Shown here: one piece after another, positions 1-9,689 of the stretch
Numbering within the stretch: the first letter of the stretch is position 1
How the letters are laid out: every line of letters starts with the position of its first letter
Source: Nicoletella semolina
GTDB taxonomy: Bacteria; Pseudomonadota; Gammaproteobacteria; Enterobacterales; Pasteurellaceae
Assembly: GCF_004345745.1 (NCBI RefSeq)
Contig: NZ_SLXJ01000009.1
Coordinates: 1 to 64,000 of the forward strand
Length of the DNA stretch: 64,000 nt
Direction: 5' to 3'
Position numbers and translations under genes: made by a program
The notes under the pieces: model-generated
Databases searched by the model: none
What the model saw: only the letters and a program-made list of their open reading frames with translations
Told to the model about the DNA's origin: nothing

Positions 1-32
1 CTAAACTTTTAACTCAAGTAAAAAATGAAAAT

Positions 33-60
33 AGGCTGGGTAAAACCAGCCTGTTTTTTT
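33..60 (+). terminator. Rho-independent terminator of a gene left of the window
   Basis: A 7-bp stem, AGGCTGG pairing with CCAGCCT across a six-base loop, is followed directly by a G and seven T residues. The orientation fits the end of a plus-strand transcript whose gene lies outside the window. Confidence 0.8.
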
Positions 61-165
61 ATCAATAAAATAACAGAACAACCCTTACCTACACTCATAA
101 CTGAGAAAGTCAAAGATAAAGGACAAGAAAGAAATTCAATGTTTACTGTGAATCATACATTATTT

Positions 166-2133
166 TTACACACTTCGCTTTTGAATTTCGGTGAGGAAAC
201 GGGCGTATTTTTGTAGGATATCGCCGATCAATTCTTGTTCAGTGAGATGATGGACTTCGTAACTTTCTTGTTCATCTTCAAAGAACGTAGTTGAGACGTA
301 GCTTTTTGCCTCGGTAAGATGTGGCAGGTTCTCGTCTTGAATGAGTGTCTGTGAAATGTCTAATACAGTTGTTCGGATACCGTAGTGAAAATCTCGGATT
401 GTATGTGTGTAGATGGTCAGTAAAATAAATGGCTTTTTATTGGCAAAATCAGATTCTAAATGTACGCTAAGATGGTATTCACCAATCAGTGTTTGACGGA
501 GTTCTCGCATAGCAGGCAAGGCAGTGCGTTTAAGAAATGTTAGCATTTCTTGTTGTTTATGCTGATTGAGTAAATGATCTAATCGATCTCGCCAATTCTC
601 TGCCGTCCAAGTGTTGGTTTGGGCAAATTCGGTATGATAGTAGTGGTAGTCATTCATTAGCCCTTTTTGTAAACTGATTGCCATTAGGATCATTAGTCCA
701 GCAAAGGGGAGGGAGAACATTGACATTAATGCCTGTAATGCTTCGACACCGCCAATATTAAATAGTAAACTGGTTGTCAGCGTGATAACCGCTCCCCACA
801 TCACGGCTTGCCAGCGAGGTGAAACAAGGCTTTTGTCTTTTGAGGCGATATTGTTGAGTGTATAGATGCCAAAATCAATAGTGGTCAGAAAAAACAACAT
901 CACAATGATTAGGCTTAATCCTTGTAGTAGAGGGGAGAACGGTAGATAGTTTAAAAAAGAGAATAGCAATTTTCCAGATGAATCAATCCAATGCGTTAAT
1001 TCGCCATTTGCAAGATGTTCATTGATCCAAATCGCCCCATTTCCAAAGACGGTAAACCATAAGATAAAGAAAAAACTGGGGACAATTAGCACACCGAGTA
1101 CAAACTCTCGTATGCTTCGTCCTCTTGAAATTCGTGCAATAAAAATACCGAATGCTGGAGCCCAAGCAAACCACCACGCCCAATAGAAAACAGTCCAGTC
1201 TCTAAACCATTCAAATTGAGCAAAGTTATAAATATAAGTGCGAAAACTGGCTGAAACCAGACCGCTAAAATAAGTGCCAATATTCTCGGTAAATGCAGAG
1301 AGTAAGTAGACTGTCGGACCTGTAGCTAAGATAAAGACTAATAGCATTAATGTAAGCGATAGGTTTAGCTCACTGATAAAGCGCAAACCTTTACTCAATC
1401 GCTGCATAGACAAAAGAATTGCACCTGTAAAAATACTGAGTAAGACGATTTGTACAACGAGTTTAGTTTGATCAAATGCACTAACGCTTTCAATAGCCGC
1501 AGCAAGTCGGATCGCACCATACGCAAGGGTGGTAATTAAGCCAAATAAGGTCGTGCATAACCCAAGAATATCAATTAAATCCCCTATTCTGCTATTAATT
1601 TTTTGTTTAAAGAGCGGATAAAAGCAAGAACGTAGAGACAGAGGTAATTTATAACGAAAACCAAAGTAAGCAATAGCAAGTGCAATGAGACCATAAATTG
1701 CCCAAGCATTAATGCTCCAATGGAAAATACTGTGAAATAGTGCAGATTGTGTGATGTTTTGTTCATCAATAGGCGAGATTTGATGTGAAAGAGGTTCTGC
1801 AACCCCCAAAAAAATAATCCCAATTCCCATTCCTGCGGTAAACAACAGGGAAAACCAAGATTTTAGGCTAAATTCTGGTTCCTCTTCATCTGTACCCAAT
1901 TTAATATCACCGTAGCGACTTAATACAAGGAAAGCTAAAAAGAGCAAAAAGAACGCACAGCAACTGATATAAAACCAACTAAAATTATTGAAAATATGGT
2001 GTCTAATGAAATTTAATCCATTCAAGATCTCATTGGGATAGAGCAAAACGCCCAAAATGCAAAATAAACAACAAATGAGACCGCTTGTTACAACGGTTAG
2101 GTTGAATGTTGTCGGAGCAAAAAAATTTTTCAT
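166..2133 (-). CDS. BCCT-family betaine/choline transporter (copy 1)
   Basis: This 655-residue secondary transporter belongs to the betaine-carnitine-choline family and imports a quaternary ammonium osmolyte across the inner membrane. About twelve hydrophobic segments are visible. The family signature GMGIGIIFLGVAEP lies near residue 100, and the Trp-rich stretch WTVFYWAWWFAWAP followed by ARISRGRSIREF lies near residues 310-340. A soluble C-terminal tail of roughly 150 residues, containing PAMRELRQ, resembles the long tail of E. coli BetT. The Gly-rich signature matches Na+-coupled glycine betaine carriers better than the proton-coupled choline carrier, so the substrate stays open. It is a tandem paralogue of the next gene, 76 bp away on the same strand. 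No choline-oxidation (bet) genes are nearby. Confidence 0.88.
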   Translation of the reverse strand: MKNFFAPTTFNLTVVTSGLICCLFCILGVLLYPNEILNGLNFIRHHIFNNFSWFYISCCAFFLLFLAFLVLSRYGDIKLGTDEEEPEFSLKSWFSLLFTAGMGIGIIFLGVAEPLSHQISPIDEQNITQSALFHSIFHWSINAWAIYGLIALAIAYFGFRYKLPLSLRSCFYPLFKQKINSRIGDLIDILGLCTTLFGLITTLAYGAIRLAAAIESVSAFDQTKLVVQIVLLSIFTGAILLSMQRLSKGLRFISELNLSLTLMLLVFILATGPTVYLLSAFTENIGTYFSGLVSASFRTYIYNFAQFEWFRDWTVFYWAWWFAWAPAFGIFIARISRGRSIREFVLGVLIVPSFFFILWFTVFGNGAIWINEHLANGELTHWIDSSGKLLFSFLNYLPFSPLLQGLSLIIVMLFFLTTIDFGIYTLNNIASKDKSLVSPRWQAVMWGAVITLTTSLLFNIGGVEALQALMSMFSLPFAGLMILMAISLQKGLMNDYHYYHTEFAQTNTWTAENWRDRLDHLLNQHKQQEMLTFLKRTALPAMRELRQTLIGEYHLSVHLESDFANKKPFILLTIYTHTIRDFHYGIRTTVLDISQTLIQDENLPHLTEAKSYVSTTFFEDEQESYEVHHLTEQELIGDILQKYARFLTEIQKRSV

Positions 2134-2173
2134 TTATAGTTCGAAATAATCGCAAATCTAATCACTGAGCCTA

Positions 2174-2199
2174 ATAACGGTAGGTTTCCCTACCGTTAT
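2174..2199. other. Hairpin between the two BCCT genes
   Basis: A perfect 11-bp inverted repeat (ATAACGGTAGG with its complement, four-base loop) fills much of the gap between the transporter genes. Neither side carries a real T tract in the direction of transcription, so it may be a weak terminator or an RNA-stabilising hairpin that sets the ratio of the two messages. Confidence 0.45.
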
Positions 2200-2209
2200 A
2201 AAAATCAGC

Positions 2210-4237
2210 TTATTCAGCTAGTTCTGTTTGCTCGTGAGCCATTAGCTCTTGACCAACAGAGTCTAGCAATGAGAGATAACGTTCATAATGTTTTAGAATG
2301 TCAGCGATTAATTCATCACCGTCCATATACTGCACATCATAACCTGTTCGCCCATCAAAGAAATAAGTGATTGGTTCATAGGTAATGTTATGCTGAATAT
2401 GCGGTAAATTTTCATCGTTAATCAACTGCTCAGAGACTTCTCGACCCACTGACTTAATGCCATACATAAAGTTTCGCATCGATTCTTTATGAATGATTAA
2501 TTCTACCGCAGGCTCATCTTGATCAAAATAGCTGTTTACTTCAACGCTTAAACCATATTCTGAAATAAGTTCTCTTCGTAATTCACGCATTGCGGGGTGA
2601 GCGGTTTTCTTCAAGAATTTAAGAATATCTTTTTCTTCGGTTTGATTTAACATTTGACTGAGATAATCACGCCATTTGTTACCAGTCCATAAAACAGAAC
2701 CAGGGGTTAGCTTAACATCAAAATATTTTTTATCCGCACGCAGCCCCAACCATAAACTGACACACATCACACCCATTAGAATTGAGAATGGCAAAGCAGT
2801 AATTAGTGTCATCGTTTGTAAGTTAGCTAATCCGCCTGAACTGAGCAACGTAATGGCAACCGCAGACATTAACACTCCCCACATCAACGCCTGCCAGCTC
2901 GGAGAAGTAAGACTCTTATCACGAGAGGCAATATTGTTGAGAACATAAATGCCTGAGTCTGCTGATGTGATGAAAAATAATGCGATACTCACTAATGCTA
3001 ATACGCCTGTTAGCGTAGATAATGGGAAATAATTTAGGAACTTAAATAGCAGTGTTTCAGGCGAGGAAACAAATTGCGATAACGCACCTTGAGCTTCATT
3101 GAGTTCAAGCCAAATAGCACTGTTACCAAATACCGTAAACCATAAAATACCAAATAAACTCGGCAGTGCTAATACGCCGAACACAAACTCACGAATAGTA
3201 CGTCCACGAGAAATTCGGGCGATAAATAACCCTACAAAAGGCGCCCAAGAACACCACCACGCCCAATACAAGACGGTCCAGCCATTAAACCACGCCACAT
3301 TTTCTTGTTCGTAGGCAAAGGTTTTGAAACTCATTTTGACTAGGTTAGAAAGATAAGTACCTATATTGTCACTAAATGCAGAAAGTAGATAAAGCGTTGG
3401 ACCTGCAATCAGCACGAACGCCAATAAACAAATGGCTAAAACAAGGTTAGCTTCACTAAGGATTTTAACGCCTTTTCCAACTCCAGAAATAGCGGAAAAA
3501 ACAGCGAGCGTCATCACTACAACAATAACAATCGTTTGTAGACCGAGATGATTTTCATCAAGCCAACCCATTTCAACTAAGCCAGCCCCAAGTTGTGATG
3601 AGCCAAAGCCCAATGTTGTGATAATCCCAAATAGCGTGGCGACCAACGCCATAATATCAATAAAATCCCCCATTCTGCCATTGATACGTTCTTTGAGTAA
3701 TGGGTAGAAACAAGAGCGTAAAGCAAGAGGTAACTTATAGCGGAAACCAAAATAGGCTAGGGCTAATGCAATGACACCATAAATTGCCCAAGCGTGCATT
3801 CCCCAGTGGAATACCGTGTGCAGCAACGCTTGCTGTGCTTGTTGCTCGTTGGTGCCTGTAGTGATTGGTGAAATATAGTGAGATAGCGGTTCTGCCACAC
3901 CAAAGAACATCAATCCAACCCCCATACCTGCCGCAAATAGCATCGCTAGCCAAGAAAGGAAGCTAAATTCTGGCTCTTCTTCATTTGTTCCTAATTTGAT
4001 ATTGCCTAAGTTACTGACTGATAAAATAATCAAAAAGAATAAAAAAATAGAGCAGATAAAAACATAATACCAGCTAAAATAATCAAAAATGGATGCCTTA
4101 GCAGCATCTAATACCGCTTGTGTTTCTGTTGGCAATAGTAAGATCGCAGCAACAAGTAAAAAAACAAATAATAATGTGATACCTGTTACAAACGGGTTAA
4201 ATGAATGTTTGCCACTAAAAAGTGTGCCTAAGTTCAT
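2210..4237 (-). CDS. BCCT-family betaine/choline transporter (copy 2)
   Basis: This 675-residue BCCT transporter has the length and long C-terminal cytoplasmic tail of E. coli BetT (677 residues). It shows the signature GMGVGLMFFGVAEPLSHY near residue 100 and the Trp box WTVLYWAWWCSWAP followed by ARISRGRTIREF. The C-terminal PAMRELRRELISEYGLSV stretch aligns closely with that of copy 1, so the pair arose by tandem duplication. It is probably transcribed first, with copy 1 downstream. An ATG preceded by an AAGGAG-like sequence supports the start. Glycine betaine or a related osmolyte is the most likely substrate, but choline cannot be excluded. Confidence 0.88.
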   Translation of the reverse strand: MNLGTLFSGKHSFNPFVTGITLLFVFLLVAAILLLPTETQAVLDAAKASIFDYFSWYYVFICSIFLFFLIILSVSNLGNIKLGTNEEEPEFSFLSWLAMLFAAGMGVGLMFFGVAEPLSHYISPITTGTNEQQAQQALLHTVFHWGMHAWAIYGVIALALAYFGFRYKLPLALRSCFYPLLKERINGRMGDFIDIMALVATLFGIITTLGFGSSQLGAGLVEMGWLDENHLGLQTIVIVVVMTLAVFSAISGVGKGVKILSEANLVLAICLLAFVLIAGPTLYLLSAFSDNIGTYLSNLVKMSFKTFAYEQENVAWFNGWTVLYWAWWCSWAPFVGLFIARISRGRTIREFVFGVLALPSLFGILWFTVFGNSAIWLELNEAQGALSQFVSSPETLLFKFLNYFPLSTLTGVLALVSIALFFITSADSGIYVLNNIASRDKSLTSPSWQALMWGVLMSAVAITLLSSGGLANLQTMTLITALPFSILMGVMCVSLWLGLRADKKYFDVKLTPGSVLWTGNKWRDYLSQMLNQTEEKDILKFLKKTAHPAMRELRRELISEYGLSVEVNSYFDQDEPAVELIIHKESMRNFMYGIKSVGREVSEQLINDENLPHIQHNITYEPITYFFDGRTGYDVQYMDGDELIADILKHYERYLSLLDSVGQELMAHEQTELAE

Positions 4238-4442
4238 AAAAACTCCTTTGTAGATGTTGAATTAAATTGAGTCGCTATATAGCATTAGATGTTCGAGTTG
4301 AACAATGATAGACCAGAGTCTAATTTGTGAACAGAAATGTTCTGATATGTGTAAAACTGGGCAAGTCTACCATAGAATACAGAATTTCCCTACAATTAAA
4401 TATCTGAATGACAAGAGCGAAATGGAGTGGCGGAACGAGAAT

Positions 4443-4499
4443 TCCCTCCCTATACGGAGGGAGGGAGAAGGTAAAGGTAGTAGATCTACCTCTTTTTTT
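4443..4499. repeat. Two adjacent hairpins upstream of the BCCT genes
   Basis: The 271-bp gap between lldD and the transporters holds two inverted repeats. The first pairs TCCCTCC with GGAGGGA at 4443-4462. The second pairs AGGTAG with CTACCT at 4475-4491 and is followed by seven T residues, so it would terminate plus-strand transcription, yet no plus-strand gene precedes it. They could be remnants of a REP-like mobile palindrome. I see nothing else in this gap apart from the upstream region of the transporter gene. Confidence 0.4.
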
Positions 4500-4508
4500 A
4501 TTTATAAT

Positions 4509-5654
4509 TTATAGCTTGCTTAAATCAACTAATGCATCACGGCTGATGTTACTGATTTTTTCGTTGCTGGTTAAGGTCATTGCTACTCGCATTTCTTTTT
4601 TGAAAATATCGAGCATATTTTCAACGCCTGCTCCGCCTTCTGCTCCTAATGCGTAAACAAATGAGCGACCAAGCATACAAGCGTCCGCACCGAGTGCAAT
4701 CATTCGTACGACATCTAAACCGTTGCGGATACCTGAATCAGCTAAAATTTTAATGTCGCCTTTTACTGCATCAGCAATAGCAGGTAAGGCTCTTGCACTA
4801 GATAGCACGCCGTCTAACTGGCGACCGCCGTGGTTAGAAACGACGATACCATCAGCACCAAAACGTACCGCATCTTTCGCATCTTCTGGATCAAGAATGC
4901 CCTTAATCACCATTGGACCGTCCCAAAATTCACGAATCCACTCAAGATCTTTCCAAGAAATTGATGGATCAAAGTTTTCGGTCAGCCAGCCGATATAGTC
5001 ATCTAAGCCGATTTCTTTGCCGACATATTTTGAGATGTTGCCTAGTGTGTGCGGTTTGCCGTGAATACCTACGTCCCAAGCCCAGAATGGGTGAATCATA
5101 CTTTGTAATACACGGCGGATTTCTTTATAAGGTCCACTCATACCTGAATGCATATCACGGTAGCGAGCCCCAGGGGTTGGCATATCAACAGTAAAAACGA
5201 GTGTTGAACAACCTGCGGCTTTAGCACGCTCTAGGGCGTTTTTCATAAAACCACGATCTTTAAGCACATAAAGTTGAAACCATAGCGGGCGTTTAATCGC
5301 GGGTGCTACTTCTTCAATTGGGCAAATTGAAACAGTAGAAAGCGTAAATGGCACGCCTTTCTTTTCCGCTGCTTGAGCAGCTTGTACTTCTCCACGACGT
5401 GCATACATACCCAATGCACCCACTGGAGCGAGTGCAACAGGCATTGATAGTTTCTCACCAAAAAGTTCGATTTCCGTATTGACGTTAGACATATCTTTTA
5501 ATACACGCTGTCTTAATGCAATATCAGAGAGATCGCTGACGTTGCGTTGGAGTGTATGCTCCGCATAAGAACCACCATCAGCATAATGAAACATAAACGG
5601 TGGAACACGGCGTTTTGCCGCTTTACGATAGTCGTTGGCTGATGAAATAATCAT
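4509..5654 (-). CDS. lldD: L-lactate dehydrogenase (FMN-dependent)
   Basis: This 381-residue FMN flavoenzyme of the alpha-hydroxy-acid oxidase family oxidises L-lactate to pyruvate at the inner membrane and feeds electrons to quinone. The active-site signature [10 protein letters not shown], with the catalytic His, lies near residues 270-280. FMN-binding segments [15 protein letters not shown] and [22 protein letters not shown] are present. The length equals that of E. coli LldD. It is monocistronic: no lactate permease or LldR regulator is adjacent. L-lactate is an important carbon source for Pasteurellaceae on host mucosa. A TATAAT-like -10 lies about 20 bp upstream of the start on the minus strand, but no good -35 is visible. 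Confidence 0.95.
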   Translation of the reverse strand: MIISSANDYRKAAKRRVPPFMFHYADGGSYAEHTLQRNVSDLSDIALRQRVLKDMSNVNTEIELFGEKLSMPVALAPVGALGMYARRGEVQAAQAAEKKGVPFTLSTVSICPIEEVAPAIKRPLWFQLYVLKDRGFMKNALERAKAAGCSTLVFTVDMPTPGARYRDMHSGMSGPYKEIRRVLQSMIHPFWAWDVGIHGKPHTLGNISKYVGKEIGLDDYIGWLTENFDPSISWKDLEWIREFWDGPMVIKGILDPEDAKDAVRFGADGIVVSNHGGRQLDGVLSSARALPAIADAVKGDIKILADSGIRNGLDVVRMIALGADACMLGRSFVYALGAEGGAGVENMLDIFKKEMRVAMTLTSNEKISNISRDALVDLSKL

Positions 5655-5996
5655 TTTTACCTCTTTTTATAAGAATTATAGTGAATGGTGTTAATTAATT
5701 TGTTATCAATATTAGATAAAAAACAAATTTATAATGGCGGTTAATTCTAATAGAAATTGCATCAGAAACCTATCTATGGGCTAATCTTTTTTGTAGAAAT
5801 GTGGTGTAATTCACAAAATTTGATCGAAATGTGGTGAACTTGGATAAGTTTGCCTGAATTTCTAACAGCGATTTATTTTTAGAGTGCTGAATTTTTCTTC
5901 GCATTGAGAAGCGGTCTTTTGAGACCGAAAATTTGCAAATCTAGTATAACAAGCTACAATGCTTGATGTTATCCACTCTTAATTAAGGAATTTGAA
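5655..5996. promoter_or_regulatory. lldD-slyD divergent intergenic region with direct repeats
   Basis: This 342-bp gap carries the divergent promoters of lldD and slyD. An 11-bp direct repeat, GAAATGTGGTG, occurs at 5796-5806 and 5826-5836, thirty bases (about three helical turns) apart, which suits binding of a regulator on one face of the helix. A USS-like AGAAGCGGTC occurs near 5910, followed by a short GGTCT/AGACC hairpin. No open reading frame or RNA gene is evident. Confidence 0.4.
5933..5960 (+). promoter_or_regulatory. Predicted sigma-70 promoter of slyD
   Basis: TTGCAA (-35) and TACAAT (-10) are separated by 16 bp and lie about 40 bp upstream of the slyD ATG. The -35 overlaps the TTTGCAAAT part of a uptake-signal-like stretch. 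Confidence 0.5.
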
Positions 5997-6560
5997 ATGA
6001 AAATCACCAAAAATGTTGTGCCAAGCATTGCTTACCAAGTTCGTACTCAAGATGGTGTGCTTGTTGATGAAGCACCTGTTGAGCAGCCTTTAGACTATTT
6101 ACACGGTCATCATAATTTAGTGATTGGTTTAGAAAACGCCCTTGAAGGGAAAGCGGTTGGCGATAGCTTTGAAGTCCGTGTAAAACCTGAAGAAGGTTAC
6201 GGTGAATATAATGAAAATATGGTTCAGCGTGTACCTAAAGATGTATTTATGGGGACTGATGATTTAGAAGTTGGAATGCGTTTTATTGCTGATACAGATA
6301 TTGGTCCTTTGCCAGTGGTGATTACGGCGATTGAAGGCGATGAAGTAGTCGTTGATGGTAATCATATGCTGGCAGGTCAAGAGCTTCTATTTAGTGTAGA
6401 AGTGGTCGCGATTCGTGAGGCGACGCTAGAAGAAATTGCTCACGGACATATTCATCAAGAAGGCGGTTGCTGCGGACACGATAGTGATGAGGAAGGACAC
6501 GGTTGTGGCTGTGGACATCATCACGACCACAGTCATCATCACGATGGTGTTAAACACTAA
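5997..6560 (+). CDS. slyD: FKBP-type peptidyl-prolyl isomerase SlyD
   Basis: This 187-residue cytoplasmic prolyl isomerase, chaperone and metallochaperone has an FKBP domain (residues 1-70 and 125-145) interrupted by the insert-in-flap chaperone domain (about 70-125). Its last 35 or so residues are rich in His, Cys, Asp and Glu (GGCCGHDSDEEGHGCGCGHH and further HH pairs), the metal-binding tail that in other species passes nickel to hydrogenase or urease maturation. AAGGAA lies upstream of the ATG. ilvA follows after 18 bp, so the two are probably cotranscribed although functionally unrelated. Confidence 0.93.
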   Translation: MKITKNVVPSIAYQVRTQDGVLVDEAPVEQPLDYLHGHHNLVIGLENALEGKAVGDSFEVRVKPEEGYGEYNENMVQRVPKDVFMGTDDLEVGMRFIADTDIGPLPVVITAIEGDEVVVDGNHMLAGQELLFSVEVVAIREATLEEIAHGHIHQEGGCCGHDSDEEGHGCGCGHHHDHSHHHDGVKH

Positions 6561-6578
6561 TCAAATGTTGGTAAATCT

Positions 6579-8102
6579 ATGAGTGATACCCAACTTCATA
6601 CTGGCACGGATTATCTCCGTGCTATTTTAAGCTCCAAAATCTACGATCTTGCCCAAGTTACGCCATTGCAAAAAATGGAGAAGCTCTCAGAACGCCTAAA
6701 TAATACGATCTTTATTAAACGAGAAGACCGTCAGCCAGTGCATAGCTTTAAATTGCGTGGGGCTTATGCGATGATCTCTAATCTTTCTGCTGAACAAAAA
6801 GCGGCAGGTGTGATTGCGGCTTCTGCAGGTAATCACGCTCAAGGGGTGGCTTTATCTGCAAAACATTTAGGTTTAAGAGCGTTAATTGTGATGCCACAAA
6901 ATACGCCGACGATTAAAGTAGATGCTGTACGTGGCTTTGGTGGCGAAGTATTACTTTTTGGTGCAAATTTTGATGAAGCGAAGGCAAAAGCGATTGAATT
7001 ATCGCAGCAGCTCAATATGACCTTTGTTCACCCATTTGATCACCCGCTTGTTATCGCAGGTCAAGGCTCGATTGGTATGGAGTTGTTACAACAACAGGCA
7101 GATGTGAATTATGTTTTTGTGCCTGTTGGCGGTGGCGGATTGATTGCAGGTGTTGCCGTGCTGATTAAGCAGTTGATGCCAGAAATTAAAGTGATTGGCG
7201 TGGAGTCAAAGGATTCAGCTTGTCTCTATTATGCACGTCAAGCAGGCGAACCGATTGATTTAGAGCGTGTTGGGCTATTTGCTGATGGGGTTGCAGTTAA
7301 ACGTATTGGTGATGAAACGTTCCGTTTATGTCAGCAATACGTTGATGATGTTGTTTTAGTCGATAACGATGAAGTTTGTGCGGCGTTAAAAGATATTTTT
7401 GAGAATGTGCGTGCAGTGGCTGAACCGTCAGGAGCCCTTTCTCTTGCAGGACTAAAAAAATACTGTGAGCAATATCGGCTACAAGACAAAAACCTTGCTT
7501 GTATTTTATCTGGGGCAAATCTAAATTTTCATACGCTACGGTATGTCTCAGAACGCTGTGAAATTGGCGAGAAACACGAAGCATTACTAGCTGTCATTAT
7601 TCCTGAACAAAAAGGCAGCTTTCTGAAATTTTGTGAAATATTAGGCAATCGTTCGGTAACAGAATTTAACTATCGTCGAGCCGATCAGCATAGGGCTTGC
7701 GTTTTTGTTGGTGTTCGCATTTCAGGTAATCAAGAAAAACGAGATATTAGTAAAGAGTTGCAACAATACGGTTATGAAGTGGCAGATCTTTCTGATGACG
7801 ATGTTGCCAAGACGCATATTCGCTATATGGTAGGCGGACGTGTAAATAATGTGCAAGAGCAGCTATATAGTTTCGAGTTTCCAGAACAAAAAGGGGCATT
7901 GTTAAAATTCTTACAAACCTTGATAGAATGGGATATTTCGCTTTTCCATTATCGAGCCCACGGAGCAGATTATGGCGATATTTTAGCGGCGTTTCGCATT
8001 CAAGATCAGGAAATGATCCAATTTACTCAAGCACTTGAACGATTGGGGTATCGCTATCAAAACGTAAGCGATAGTCCTGCATATCAATATTTCTTAAAAT
8101 AA
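6579..8102 (+). CDS. ilvA: Threonine deaminase (biosynthetic)
   Basis: This 507-residue PLP enzyme converts threonine to 2-oxobutanoate and ammonia, the first committed step of isoleucine synthesis. The PLP lysine is K58 in HSFKLRGAYAM. The SAGNHAQGVA loop and the Gly-rich phosphate cradle VGGGGLIAG follow. Two C-terminal ACT-like regulatory repeats, each opening with a PEQKG segment (near residues 340 and 435), show this is the isoleucine-inhibited biosynthetic form. The length agrees with E. coli IlvA (514). The other ilv structural genes are not here, but a damaged ilvY lies about 50 kb away. Confidence 0.96.
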   Translation: MSDTQLHTGTDYLRAILSSKIYDLAQVTPLQKMEKLSERLNNTIFIKREDRQPVHSFKLRGAYAMISNLSAEQKAAGVIAASAGNHAQGVALSAKHLGLRALIVMPQNTPTIKVDAVRGFGGEVLLFGANFDEAKAKAIELSQQLNMTFVHPFDHPLVIAGQGSIGMELLQQQADVNYVFVPVGGGGLIAGVAVLIKQLMPEIKVIGVESKDSACLYYARQAGEPIDLERVGLFADGVAVKRIGDETFRLCQQYVDDVVLVDNDEVCAALKDIFENVRAVAEPSGALSLAGLKKYCEQYRLQDKNLACILSGANLNFHTLRYVSERCEIGEKHEALLAVIIPEQKGSFLKFCEILGNRSVTEFNYRRADQHRACVFVGVRISGNQEKRDISKELQQYGYEVADLSDDDVAKTHIRYMVGGRVNNVQEQLYSFEFPEQKGALLKFLQTLIEWDISLFHYRAHGADYGDILAAFRIQDQEMIQFTQALERLGYRYQNVSDSPAYQYFLK

Positions 8103-8110
8103 CACCTTCG

Positions 8111-8166
8111 CAAGCGGTCATTTTTTCATTAATTTTTGCAGAATTTTTTGATAATGCCACCGCTTG
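8111..8166. repeat. Inverted pair of uptake signal sequences
   Basis: CAAGCGGT at 8111-8118 faces ACCGCTTG at 8159-8166, with the accessory T-rich and TTTTTGCA tracts between them. The pair sits in the ilvA-glmM gap and can fold into an 8-bp stem, so it may also serve as a terminator or attenuator. Confidence 0.65.
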
Positions 8167-8197
8167 TTCTTAGAAACATTCTTGGAAAAAAATCATT

Positions 8198-9532
8198 ATG
8201 GCAGAACGTAAATATTTTGGCACCGATGGGGTGCGTGGCAAGGTAGGAAAATATCCAATCACGCCTGATTTTGCATTAAGATTGGGCTGGGCTGCAGGCA
8301 AAGTACTAGCAACACAAGGCTCCAAAAAAGTGCTGATTGGAAAAGATACTCGAATTTCAGGCTATATGTTGGAATCGGCTTTAGAGGCTGGTTTAGCGGC
8401 TGCTGGGCTTTCTGCCGCATTTACAGGTCCAATGCCAACCCCTGCGATTGCCTATCTTACTCGCACATTTCGAGCAGAGGCAGGCATTGTTATTTCCGCT
8501 TCACACAACCCTTATGATGATAATGGGATTAAATTTTTCTCATCTATCGGCGAGAAATTACCTGACAACGTGGAGGAAGCGATTGAAGCAATGCTTGAAC
8601 AGCCAATGGATTGTGTGGCTTCTGCAGAGCTTGGTCGAGCGAGCCGTATTACTGATGCAGCAGGGCGTTATATCGAATTTTGTAAAAGTACATTTCCAGC
8701 GCATTTAAGCCTAGAGGGCTATAAAATTGTAGTCGATTGTGCAAACGGTGCGACTTACCATATCGCCCCTAATGTGCTGCGTGAGCTGGGGGCAGAGGTA
8801 ATCGAGATGGGTACCCGTCCAGATGGCTTAAATATTAATGAAAAATGTGGTGCAACAGACATTAAGGCATTGCAAAAAGTGGTGATTGAGGCAGAAGCTG
8901 ACGTAGGGTTGGCTTATGATGGCGATGGCGATCGTTTGATAATGGTTGATCACTTAGGCAATCAGGTTGATGGCGATCAAATTCTGTTTATTATTGCTCG
9001 TGAAGCACTGCGTGCTGGAAAATTGCAAGGTGGTGTAGTTGGCACGTTAATGAGCAATATGAGTCTTGAAATCGCACTCAAAGAGATGGCAATTCCATTC
9101 GTTCGAGCGAATGTTGGCGATCGCTATGTTCTAGAGATGCTTAAGGAAAAAGGTTGGAAATTGGGCGGCGAAAACTCAGGGCATATTATCGTTTTAGATA
9201 AAAACACAACGGGTGATGGTATTGTTGCAAGCCTCGAGGTGTTGGCTGCAATGGCATCTCACCGATTAAGCCTAAATGAATTAGCCAAAGCGGTGCCACT
9301 ATTTCCACAAGTATTACTCAACGTGCGTTTTGATGGTGGAGCAAATCCGTTAGAAAACGATAAAGTAAAAACCATTGCTAAGCAGGTTGAACAACAACTC
9401 AGTGGCAAAGGGCGAATTTTGTTACGAAAATCTGGTACAGAGCCACTGATTCGAGTGATGGTGGAGTGTGAAGATGCGATACTTGCCCAACGCTACGCTG
9501 AAGAAATTGTGGAAGTAATAAGGGGTTGTTAA
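8198..9532 (+). CDS. glmM: Phosphoglucosamine mutase
   Basis: This 444-residue enzyme interconverts glucosamine-6-phosphate and glucosamine-1-phosphate on the route to UDP-GlcNAc, and so to peptidoglycan and lipid A. The phosphoserine is S102 in [13 protein letters not shown]. The Mg-binding loop YDGDGDRLI lies near residue 245, the sugar-binding GGENSGHII near 327, and the phosphate-binding [12 protein letters not shown] near the C-terminus. The length matches E. coli GlmM (445). In E. coli it follows folP, but here it follows ilvA with 95 bp between. Confidence 0.97.
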   Translation: MAERKYFGTDGVRGKVGKYPITPDFALRLGWAAGKVLATQGSKKVLIGKDTRISGYMLESALEAGLAAAGLSAAFTGPMPTPAIAYLTRTFRAEAGIVISASHNPYDDNGIKFFSSIGEKLPDNVEEAIEAMLEQPMDCVASAELGRASRITDAAGRYIEFCKSTFPAHLSLEGYKIVVDCANGATYHIAPNVLRELGAEVIEMGTRPDGLNINEKCGATDIKALQKVVIEAEADVGLAYDGDGDRLIMVDHLGNQVDGDQILFIIAREALRAGKLQGGVVGTLMSNMSLEIALKEMAIPFVRANVGDRYVLEMLKEKGWKLGGENSGHIIVLDKNTTGDGIVASLEVLAAMASHRLSLNELAKAVPLFPQVLLNVRFDGGANPLENDKVKTIAKQVEQQLSGKGRILLRKSGTEPLIRVMVECEDAILAQRYAEEIVEVIRGC

Positions 9533-9670
9533 ATGACATTTTAATCTCTGTTTTAAGCTTAAGGTTAATTTGAAATTTACTTTGATATTAATTCAAACGT
9601 GACTGGTGACGCCCTGCGTACGTGTGCAATAAAATATTCACAAAATTAAAATCAGTGATGGATTTAAAAC

Positions 9671-9689
9671 GGACACACGCAGTGTGTCC
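9671..9689. repeat. REP-like palindrome next to transposase remnant
   Basis: GGACACAC and GTGTGTCC form a perfect 8-bp stem with a three-base GCA loop, followed by CTACG. Short GC-rich palindromes ending in CCTAC are typical of elements mobilised by REP-associated tyrosine transposases, and this one abuts the stop codon of such a remnant. Confidence 0.55.
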
